From an uncultured Bacilli bacterium (GTDB lineage Bacteria; Bacillota_I; Bacilli_A; RF39; UBA660), in contig CAKPFH010000004.1 in assembly GCA_934153655.1 (NCBI GenBank), positions 1-44,672 on the forward strand: a stretch of DNA of 44,672 nucleotides, in the 5' to 3' direction. The notes beneath the pieces are model-generated. The model was not told the origin of the DNA and ran no database searches. It was given only the letters and a program-made list of their open reading frames with translations. The translations under genes were made by a program, and so were the position numbers. The number at the start of each line of letters is the position of its first letter. The stretch's first letter is position 1. This document shows, piece after piece, positions 16,761 to 23,530 of this stretch.

Positions 16761-17879
16761 CTAAAACTTAATACTTTTTAAAGTATTTAAATATTCATCC
16801 ATATTATCTTTGAATATTTTATAAATTTCTTTATCATTTACAACGGTTTTATATTTTATAACACTGTATTGTTTAGATACAATATCTTTTAATTCATCTT
16901 CATTTAAACTTCCCCCACTTATATCCATAATTTTAGATACCATATTAGAAACTAATTTCTCGGTTATTTCTTTTTTATCAAAAGTAGATTCTTCACTATT
17001 TAAAGTATCAATTACTAAATAATTAAGTAAGAAAGACTCATCCATATATTTTTTTAAGGTATCTGTATCATAATAATCTTTACTTTCATGTGTTTTTTTA
17101 ACATCATCTTCCATGTTTTCTTGCATATAATTCCAAAGTTTAACGGCATATTGGAAATTAACATTTTTTAAAATAACATTGGTCTTTTTAATAGGTGACG
17201 TTACAAGAGCAATATGAAGTTTATTAATATCTTGATATACCTGGGCTTGGGTTAGATCAGATATTTGAAGTTCTAATTTTTCTATTCTTTTAAATATATC
17301 TAGTCCTTCTTCATTTTTATTTTCTTTTTTTTCTTCTTTTTTACTATCTAACATAACTTGTAAATTAATATGTTCTGATCCTAATTTAGATGAGGCTTGA
17401 TAATCAAAAGTTTTATTATCTTTTAAACTACTACTTGCAACTAAATTTCTTTTTTTTCTTGTAATATAGAACTTCATATTTTGAATTAAACTATAAATAA
17501 ATCTATTTTCATAAGTATTATAACTTTCTTCTTTATTTATATTTAATATTTTAGAAGGTCTAACATCTCCCGTTTTTGGATCAAAGTCTTGAATAAGGTT
17601 CGTGTTTTTTGATAAATGTTTAATACTTTCAACTGTTATTCTTCTTGCAAGTTCTATTTTTACAACATCTTCTTCATTGACAATAAATCGATTAGGATTT
17701 CTTAATATATTATCAATATAATGAATTGTATCTTCCATAATATCAAGCCATTCATAATTACATTCTACTTTGTTATAATTAGATGTTATATGAAGAGTTG
17801 AGTTTACTTTATTTTTAAAATTTTCTATTTTTTTATCACTAGTTTTATTATATAAATCAAATAATTCTAAATCGTCCAT
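16761..17879 (-). CDS. DUF2357/McrC-like partner of an McrB-type AAA+ protein, no visible nuclease domain
   Basis: The 372-aa protein has features I associate with DUF2357 proteins, the McrC-like partners of McrB-family NTPases: SYNTYENRFIYSLIQ (about 119-133) and SPIKKTNVILKN followed by YAVKLW (about 228-249). A long helical, charged middle region (about 175-215) may be coiled coil. In related defence proteins a PD-(D/E)XK nuclease follows; I find no D-x(n)-[DE]-x-K arrangement here, and the C-terminus (DELKDIVSKQYSVIKYK...) looks helical. It has no signal peptide or membrane span and so is probably cytoplasmic. It lies 8 nt downstream of the AAA+ gene and just before the signal peptidase gene. 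It is probably the regulator or adaptor of the AAA+ protein. Family call is from memory of motifs. Confidence 0.65.
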   Translation of the reverse strand: MDDLELFDLYNKTSDKKIENFKNKVNSTLHITSNYNKVECNYEWLDIMEDTIHYIDNILRNPNRFIVNEEDVVKIELARRITVESIKHLSKNTNLIQDFDPKTGDVRPSKILNINKEESYNTYENRFIYSLIQNMKFYITRKKRNLVASSSLKDNKTFDYQASSKLGSEHINLQVMLDSKKEEKKENKNEEGLDIFKRIEKLELQISDLTQAQVYQDINKLHIALVTSPIKKTNVILKNVNFQYAVKLWNYMQENMEDDVKKTHESKDYYDTDTLKKYMDESFLLNYLVIDTLNSEESTFDKKEITEKLVSNMVSKIMDISGGSLNEDELKDIVSKQYSVIKYKTVVNDKEIYKIFKDNMDEYLNTLKSIKF

Positions 17880-17887
17880 TATACCAC

Positions 17888-19408
17888 CTATGTTAATTTT
17901 TTAAGTCTTAATAAGTATTCTTCACATTCTTTCATCTTGCCTTTACCAAATAGTTTGTCTAAAAATTCGATATACCCATCTATTTCATCTCTTATATAAG
18001 ATATATTTAATTGTTCAAATTTTCTTAATACTTTTCTAGCTAAGAAATAATCAACTCCTGATACTTCATCTCCTCCGCAGGCAACATAAATAGGAACGAA
18101 TTTTTTCATATGCATAACAATACGGTTACCAAAGGCAATACGGAAGTGCTTAATAACATAATTGTCCATTTCTTCAATTTTATTTAAAGTATCTTCACTC
18201 ATTTGATTGTTTTGAATTCCTTCTTGAAACAATTTATCAAGGTATGAATAGTTAATATCCTGAGCCTCGGTATCAATTGGTTCAAATACTTGTCCTTTAT
18301 CATTTATATCAATTGGCATAGCTCTATCGTATACTTTATCAGTTACCATGAAAGTTGAATCATCGTTATTGATAGTTCCAATATACCAACAATTAGGTGG
18401 TATTTTTAATTTACCTTCTTTAATTCTTTTAGGATCAGTTTTCCAAGAAGATGAAACAAGTTCAACAATCCATTCATCTTTGTTTGGCATTTCAAGAATT
18501 GATAACATTTCGGCAAAATAATATTCAACACGAGAAATATTCATTTCATCCAAAATAATGGTATAAATATCATCAGTATATCCAGCAAGATATAATTCTT
18601 TTAATACTTCGGTTTCATTAAATTTCTTGGTAAACTCATTAAAATAACCAAAAAGTTCGGTTCTATCTCTCCATGATGGTTGAACTGAAGCAACACAAGA
18701 ATCATGTTTTAAAAATTTTCCCCAAGCATAAGCAAGAGAGGTTTTACCTGTACCTGATATACCTTGTAAAATAACAAGTTTAGTTGAAGCAAGAGCAGAT
18801 ATAAATATTCTTATCATCTCAGTTGTATAGTAAAGTCTTAATTTACTAGCTGCAAAGTTTCTAAATAATTCAACTAATTCTTCCAAAGTAAAACTATTAT
18901 TATAATTTTTAATTTTATAATTCTTGTATTCTTCATCAATTGCAGTTAACTTAGCAAATCTAGAATCCGTAACATCTACTTTTTCTTCTTCTTCCCCTAC
19001 TTCTTCTGTTGCTTCTTCCCCAGGTTTTAAGCCAAGCTGAGATACTTTCATGGCTAAAATATCTTGTTTTTCTTTCATTAAATTATTAACTTCTTTATTT
19101 AAATCAGCAACTTCTTCTAAAAGAGATTCTTGTTCAACTAAAGTCTTTCTAAAACGTAAATACTTACGAATTAAAAAGTAAACTAAGAAAATAATTCCTC
19201 CTAATATTAAAACTATTAATAAAATAGCAAGACAAACAAATACCCACTCAGCACCACTAAAATCATCTTTATAAAAGTTTAAAATTTTAATATAATCACC
19301 AACATTAAACATCTTTAAAATACCATTAAAAATAGCTTTAAACACATCAATAATGGGTTGAAAAAATTGTAATAAAAACTCATATACAAATCTAAAAAAT
19401 GTATCCAT
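17888..19408 (-). CDS. Membrane-anchored McrB-family AAA+ NTPase
   Basis: The 506-residue protein (from the ATG) has an amphipathic N-terminus, a transmembrane segment at about 54-82, a coiled-coil/Glu-rich linker (about 90-145) and a C-terminal AAA+ module. That module has Walker A GISGTGKT (about 216-223), Walker B IILDEMN (about 284-290) followed by RVEYYFAEMLS, and GTINNDDST...KVYDRA (about 344-363), a form of the McrB-family signature and arginine sensor. McrB proteins normally hydrolyse GTP and drive an McrC partner; membrane anchoring is not typical. The first two codons in frame are GTG-ATG; AAGGAG is best placed for the ATG at 19408, which shares one base with the preceding TGA stop (TGATG), implying translational coupling. 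Confidence 0.85.
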   Translation of the reverse strand: MDTFFRFVYEFLLQFFQPIIDVFKAIFNGILKMFNVGDYIKILNFYKDDFSGAEWVFVCLAILLIVLILGGIIFLVYFLIRKYLRFRKTLVEQESLLEEVADLNKEVNNLMKEKQDILAMKVSQLGLKPGEEATEEVGEEEEKVDVTDSRFAKLTAIDEEYKNYKIKNYNNSFTLEELVELFRNFAASKLRLYYTTEMIRIFISALASTKLVILQGISGTGKTSLAYAWGKFLKHDSCVASVQPSWRDRTELFGYFNEFTKKFNETEVLKELYLAGYTDDIYTIILDEMNISRVEYYFAEMLSILEMPNKDEWIVELVSSSWKTDPKRIKEGKLKIPPNCWYIGTINNDDSTFMVTDKVYDRAMPIDINDKGQVFEPIDTEAQDINYSYLDKLFQEGIQNNQMSEDTLNKIEEMDNYVIKHFRIAFGNRIVMHMKKFVPIYVACGGDEVSGVDYFLARKVLRKFEQLNISYIRDEIDGYIEFLDKLFGKGKMKECEEYLLRLKKLT

Positions 19409-20367
19409 CACATACTCCTTAAATAAATATTCATATTAAATGAACTATAATAATTATATAAATCTTCTTTCTTAGTAATTAGAAAAGAAAATATTTCTAA
19501 ACTCTTACTTGTAATATTAGTAAATTCATATTTTTTCTTAAAAGTAATTGCAAAATGATAACCTAATTTAATCATTTCATCTATTTTATCTTTATATTCT
19601 AAATAATCTTCATAATCTAAATTAATAACTATTTTTTCTTTAATAATATCATTATTAATTAAGTTAAAAAATCTTTTAATTTTATCTTCTTTTAAAAATA
19701 AAGTTATAGGAAAATCAAGAATATATTTATTTTTATAGTTATAATTAATAACTTCATTTAAAATTTTTATATCTACTAAATTATATAAAACAAATAACTT
19801 TTGTTCATTTATTAAACTTGATTCATATACTCTATTAATTGCATAGGTACTATAAATACTTGGAAATTTGATATTATAAGTTAAATTAGTTAAATATAAT
19901 TTATTAGCTAGTTTTAAATAATTAATTTGAAATTTATCAGTTTTAATTTCTTTTAAAACTTTTATTTTATTAGACTTAGTATCTATTATTAGTCTTTTTA
20001 ATTCTTTTGTATCTAAATTAGTATTATAAGTTTTATAATATATTTTTTCTATATTAGTAAGTATTTCCTTGATATCCAAGTCATCTAGAATATCATCTAA
20101 TAATAAAGTATTATAACTTAAAGAAACTAAATTAGTTAAGTTTTCTTTTAATTTAAATTCTTCTAGAATAGGACTTAGATTAGTTCTAATTTCTTTTTTA
20201 ATACCATTTTTATCTAAATTATAGTAGTTATAATATCTAATTTCTAAGTATTTATCTATAATAAGTGAGATATCTTTTACTCTTAATTTTGGTAAAACTA
20301 GTTTAAAGTACTTAGTTAAACTTTTCTTGGTATAATCTAAATATTTTTCTATAATATTACTATTCAT
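19408..20367 (-). CDS. Unknown 319-aa operon protein
   Basis: I do not recognise this protein. It is Leu/Ile/Lys/Tyr/Asn-rich, without a signal peptide or membrane span, and mostly helical in character through about residue 200. The C-terminal 80 residues alternate strands and helices (KEKIVINLDYEDY, then LGYHFAITFKKKY, then LEIFSFLITKKEDLYN), loosely reminiscent of the end of a TIM-barrel such as a degenerate EAL domain, but none of the catalytic EAL motifs are visible and I do not claim that. It sits between a TasA-like gene and the McrB-type gene, coupled to the latter by TGATG, so it probably works with the AAA+ machinery in the cytoplasm. Confidence 0.7.
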   Translation of the reverse strand: MNSNIIEKYLDYTKKSLTKYFKLVLPKLRVKDISLIIDKYLEIRYYNYYNLDKNGIKKEIRTNLSPILEEFKLKENLTNLVSLSYNTLLLDDILDDLDIKEILTNIEKIYYKTYNTNLDTKELKRLIIDTKSNKIKVLKEIKTDKFQINYLKLANKLYLTNLTYNIKFPSIYSTYAINRVYESSLINEQKLFVLYNLVDIKILNEVINYNYKNKYILDFPITLFLKEDKIKRFFNLINNDIIKEKIVINLDYEDYLEYKDKIDEMIKLGYHFAITFKKKYEFTNITSKSLEIFSFLITKKEDLYNYYSSFNMNIYLRSM

Positions 20368-20377
20368 ACTACATCTC

Positions 20378-21298
20378 CTAACTAGTAAATTCTATAATTG
20401 AGGTTTGATTAATAATTGGATAGGTATAATCTTTTTTAGTATCATTTTTATAGAATTTAACAACTTCACTGCTAATAGCATCTACTTTAAAAGTAATACT
20501 ATTTACATATTGATTATTATTAATTGTTGTATAAGTTTCATTTGTCTTTTTTAGATAAGCTGGACTTGTCATATCAAGAGATACTATATTAGGATCAAAT
20601 GATAAGGTTATAAGAGCCGATTTACAATTATTTTTGTTTTCTTCACTTAAGCTTAAGTATTCATCTATATTTAGTTTATCACCTACATTGTAAGACAAGA
20701 AAGGTGTCTCAACTAAATAATAATCAAGAGTATTAGTTACATTAAAACTTAAATATGGACTATTAATCGAATCATCAATTGCATATGATATCCCACTATA
20801 GCCAACATTTAATATAAATCTTGCACTTATTTCTTTTTTATACGGGCTTTTTGAAGTTGCCTTTATTTCTATAAAAGCACTATCTCCTTCTCTCAAAGTT
20901 CCAATGGGAGAAATTACAGCTTGAAAAGAATCATGGTTATTTGTATTTAAAACAATTCCACTTGTTTTAGAAATAGAACAATTAACATTACTAGAACAAG
21001 TATAAGTTAAATCATAATCAATATCATATGGACAAGTTTCATAATTATTTAAATAACTATTTAAATCGACTAAAATAGAATACTCACTAACGGCTGACCA
21101 GTTTTCTATTTGATAAATTGGTCGATTTCTATCTAATTTATCACTATTGAAATAAAACTTTTTCGTTAATAAGTAACGCTCATTAATAGCATTATAAATA
21201 TATCTACTATAAGTAATTCCTACTAATAATAAGCCAAGTAAGATAGGTGTTATTATTAAAATTATTTTTTTCTTATTCTTTAATTTAATTTTTTTCAT
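20378..21298 (-). CDS. Exported TasA-like/cell-surface protein (306 aa)
   Basis: A basic start (KKIKLKNKKK) precedes a hydrophobic segment ending VGITYSRYIYNA, a variant of the SipW motif with Ser in place of Ala. The mature chain has four Cys residues early (NYETCPYD, YTCSS, VNCSIS) and one later, and looks like two beta-sandwich domains; the second (about 180-300) resembles a cohesin- or Ig-like domain (ITLSFDPNIVSLDM). It overlaps the upstream signal-peptidase-like gene by 14 nt, so the two are translationally linked. A surface role within the TasA-like set is inferred. Confidence 0.7.
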   Translation of the reverse strand: MKKIKLKNKKKIILIITPILLGLLLVGITYSRYIYNAINERYLLTKKFYFNSDKLDRNRPIYQIENWSAVSEYSILVDLNSYLNNYETCPYDIDYDLTYTCSSNVNCSISKTSGIVLNTNNHDSFQAVISPIGTLREGDSAFIEIKATSKSPYKKEISARFILNVGYSGISYAIDDSINSPYLSFNVTNTLDYYLVETPFLSYNVGDKLNIDEYLSLSEENKNNCKSALITLSFDPNIVSLDMTSPAYLKKTNETYTTINNNQYVNSITFKVDAISSEVVKFYKNDTKKDYTYPIINQTSIIEFTS

Positions 21299-21797
21299 TC
21301 TTAGTTTTCCTAACTTCCATAATAAATAAGTATAATTCTAAGATAAATAAAATTAAAATAGGTAAAATAATAAGAAACAAATATCCCATTTTAGATGTTA
21401 ACAAGGCAATTACCCCTCCTATTAAAGGATAAACTTTAACAGTTTTACTAGTTCCTATAACATAATTATCTAAAATATGATGACTTTCACTTCCAACAAT
21501 AAAAGTTTTAGGATTTTCGATAATAGATGCTACCTTGTCATTTTTAATAGAAACATTTGATTTATAAGTATCATAGTATAAAATAGTATCCCCGACTTTT
21601 ATATCTTTAATGTTTTTAGATACTACTAATAAACTATTTTTATCATAGCCTACTAAATCTGTTTTTCTTGGAATTAATAAAGTATTATTACCAAAAACAG
21701 TTACATCATAGTCATTATAATTAATTAATAAAATAGTAATTGGAATTGTTATTATTACATAAAATACAATTAAGATATTAACTATTATTCTTTTCAT
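21285..21797 (-). CDS. SipW-like signal-peptidase homologue lacking recognisable catalytic residues
   Basis: The layout matches the SipW-type peptidase at 16032-16751: an N-terminal membrane segment, a short extracytoplasmic domain containing IKDIKVGDTILYYD, a C-terminal membrane segment and a charged tail. The S-M-x-P box is missing; the aligned stretch reads RKTDLVGYDKNSLLVVSK. The T-H-[RQ]-V histidine segment is replaced by NDKVASII. It is therefore probably inactive as a protease and may act as a chaperone, substrate selector or subunit. The frame opens at an ATG at 21845, but this is 5 nt past the -10 box and has no ribosome site, so I prefer the ATG at 21797 (MKRIIVNIL, 170 aa). First gene of the eight-gene operon. 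Confidence 0.65.
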   Translation of the reverse strand: MKRIIVNILIVFYVIITIPITILLINYNDYDVTVFGNNTLLIPRKTDLVGYDKNSLLVVSKNIKDIKVGDTILYYDTYKSNVSIKNDKVASIIENPKTFIVGSESHHILDNYVIGTSKTVKVYPLIGGVIALLTSKMGYLFLIILPILILFILELYLFIMEVRKTKNEKN

Positions 21798-21849
21798 ACT
21801 ACGCCCGAGTTTTACCTCGAATTCACCTCTCTTTACTATTACCATATTA

Positions 21850-21878
21850 AGTATAACAAAAATTATATTTAAAGTAAA
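21850..21878 (-). promoter_or_regulatory. Promoter of the eight-gene SipW/TasA/McrB-like operon
   Basis: On the minus strand TTTACT (21873-21878), a 17-bp spacer and TATACT (21850-21855). The 50-nt leader that would result contains a small CGAG-GTAAAA-CTCG hairpin just before the preferred ATG at 21797. Confidence 0.6.
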
Positions 21879-21890
21879 CTATTAATTGAC

Positions 21891-21917
21891 AGAAAAAAAT
21901 TGCTATTTCTAGCAATT
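21891..21917 (-). terminator. Terminator of the major TasA-like gene
   Basis: AATTGCTA (21898-21905), loop TTTC and TAGCAATT (21910-21917) form a perfect 8-bp stem followed on the minus strand by seven T residues. It separates the gene at 21937-22980 from the downstream eight-gene operon. Confidence 0.8.
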
Positions 21918-21936
21918 AATTTTAATATTTTAAATT

Positions 21937-22980
21937 TTATGGAGCAGGTTGAGTTGTTGTGAATTGTAAATCATAATTAATGTTTCCACCAGAAGCAGAG
22001 TTTTCACAGTCAACATCTTGTCCTTCTACCCACATGTAAATTCTAACTTTTGTAACTCCTGCTGTTATACCAAAGATTTGAGTATAGTTTGCATTAGCAG
22101 CAGTTGTTAAATAATTTGAAGTTACTGCTTTAAATTGAGTTGAATGTTTAGTAGCATTTGCTTCTCCTACTTTAACAGTATCAACAGGAACTTCAGCCAT
22201 AATACCATCATAATTTACTCTCTCAGCATCTGGTCCTTCGGTAATAGTTAGTCCATATGTATCACGAGCATGAGCAATTGCATTAGTTTTATGAACATCA
22301 TAGTTTGGTTCCCATAAATATACAGGAGATGCAGCAGCACCAGTTGTTCCTAATTTTTGAATATTTGCAACAGTATCATCAGCAGTTGTATTTCCTAAAA
22401 CAACATAAGCAACACGGCTAGCATTTTTAATTCCTTTGTCATCTTCATCAGCTGTACTAACTTTTGAATTAGGTGTCATATAAAAGTTTGAAGTTGTATC
22501 TGATTTAATAAATAAATCAAAAGCAATAAATTTTCCAGTTGTACCATTTGCTTCTACTGATTTATTAGCACTTAAATACCAATCTCCGGCATCATTTGCA
22601 GCAACTTGTCCATAGAACATTTCCATTTTACCATCATCTGTAACAGTTAATGCACTTGATACAGGCTCTAATGATTGTGGTAATTGGTTTACAGCAGCAG
22701 CATAAGTATTAGATGCACTTGTAATATCAGTTGTTTGAATAATTGATTTCCAATTAGTTCCATCAGTTGAAACTTGAATACCATTTTGAGCAGCTATATT
22801 AACTGTAATTGTATTAACAGCAACTGTTTCATTTGATGTAAACCATGCATAAGTTGAAGTTGTCAATATTACTCCGGTAAAGCAAAGAAGTAATAAAAGC
22901 ATTAACAATCTTCTTGATTTTTTATGATTACTTCTTGAAGTAGTAACTACTTCTTTTTGATTTTCATTCATTTTTTTCAC
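21937..22980 (-). CDS. Major SipW-dependent TasA-like exported protein (347 aa)
   Basis: The leader (basic stretch, then LLMLLLLLCFTGVILTTSTYAWF) ends with the SipW-type motif STYAWFTSN. The mature chain shares AAQNGIQVSTDGTNWKS, NQLPQSLEPVSS, LWEPNYDVHKTNA and the C-terminal IYMWVEGQDVDCEN motif with the 332-aa paralogue. It is much richer in Ala, Thr and Gly than its neighbours and has a strong promoter and its own terminator, which suggests a highly expressed structural protein, such as the main fibre subunit. The only Cys in the mature chain seems to be that of the DVDC motif. Assignment to TasA-like fibres is by leader, context and composition. Confidence 0.78.
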   Translation of the reverse strand: MKKMNENQKEVVTTSRSNHKKSRRLLMLLLLLCFTGVILTTSTYAWFTSNETVAVNTITVNIAAQNGIQVSTDGTNWKSIIQTTDITSASNTYAAAVNQLPQSLEPVSSALTVTDDGKMEMFYGQVAANDAGDWYLSANKSVEANGTTGKFIAFDLFIKSDTTSNFYMTPNSKVSTADEDDKGIKNASRVAYVVLGNTTADDTVANIQKLGTTGAAASPVYLWEPNYDVHKTNAIAHARDTYGLTITEGPDAERVNYDGIMAEVPVDTVKVGEANATKHSTQFKAVTSNYLTTAANANYTQIFGITAGVTKVRIYMWVEGQDVDCENSASGGNINYDLQFTTTQPAP

Positions 22981-23006
22981 TCCTATTTTCTCTTATTTTC
23001 AAATTA

Positions 23007-23035
23007 ATAATAGCATAAAAAAAAATTAGTTGCAA
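23007..23035 (-). promoter_or_regulatory. Strong promoter of the major TasA-like gene
   Basis: On the minus strand TTGCAA (23030-23035), a 17-bp spacer and TATTAT (23007-23012), followed by AGGAGTG before the ATG. The spacer holds a run of nine T residues. Confidence 0.65.
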
Positions 23036-23068
23036 GGGTTGAAATCATTTTTCTTTTCTTTACAAAAA

Positions 23069-23092
23069 AAGTTTACACAAACGTGTAAACTT
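23069..23092 (-). terminator. Terminator of hsp20
   Basis: AAGTTTACAC (23069-23078) pairs perfectly with GTGTAAACTT (23083-23092) around AAAC, and the minus strand continues with a run of T residues. Confidence 0.85.
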
Positions 23093-23096
23093 AAAA

Positions 23097-23468
23097 CTAA
23101 TCAATTAAAATTTGTTTTTTATGAGTTTCAACTTTTTCAGGAATAATTAAATGTAATGTTCCATTTTTAAAGTCGGCTTTGATGTTATCTTCATCAATAT
23201 CTCCAAAATAGAAAGATCTTTCAAGTTTTCTATATTTTCTTTCATGACGAAGATATTTTTTGTTTTCATCATGAGATTCTTTTGTTTCAGCTTTAATTGT
23301 AATTGTTCCTTTATGACATTCAATATGAATATCTTCTTTATTAAATCCTGGAATATCAACATCTACATGATATTTATTATCTTTTTGATAAACATCGGCA
23401 TTCATTCCCATTCCTTTCAATTCCTTTTCATCAAATAAATCATCTAACATAAATCTTGCTGGTAACAT
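23097..23468 (-). CDS. hsp20: Hsp20/alpha-crystallin small heat-shock protein
   Basis: This ATP-independent holdase has a short N-terminal arm (MLPARFMLDDLF) and an alpha-crystallin domain from about residue 22: YHVDVDIPGFNKEDIHIE, then RHERKYRKLERSFYFGDIDEDNIKADFKNGTLHLIIPE, with the GTLHLIIP element typical of the family. The C-terminal I-x-I/L tail is only hinted at by QILID. At 123 residues it is slightly short for the family. It lies 62 bp downstream of htpG in the same direction, so it may be cotranscribed from the CIRCE-controlled promoter; no separate CIRCE is seen. Confidence 0.93.
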   Translation of the reverse strand: MLPARFMLDDLFDEKELKGMGMNADVYQKDNKYHVDVDIPGFNKEDIHIECHKGTITIKAETKESHDENKKYLRHERKYRKLERSFYFGDIDEDNIKADFKNGTLHLIIPEKVETHKKQILID

Positions 23469-23530
23469 AATATCACTCTCCTTTTTTAAATTAAATTACC
23501 ATTCTATTATTAACAATTATATCTATTTTA

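Noticed and set aside
16761..19408. Ordinary McrBC restriction system against foreign DNA
   Set aside because: The AAA+ protein has a membrane anchor, the partner shows no nuclease motif, and the operon partners are secretion and surface genes. A remote defence role cannot be fully excluded.
19400..19415. Mycoplasma-type genetic code (TGA as Trp)
   Set aside because: TGA ends the 319-aa gene exactly at the next start, and TGG is used for Trp in the long genes.
23147..23438. Open frames on both strands within hsp20
   Set aside because: They are shadows of a gene with clear alpha-crystallin motifs.
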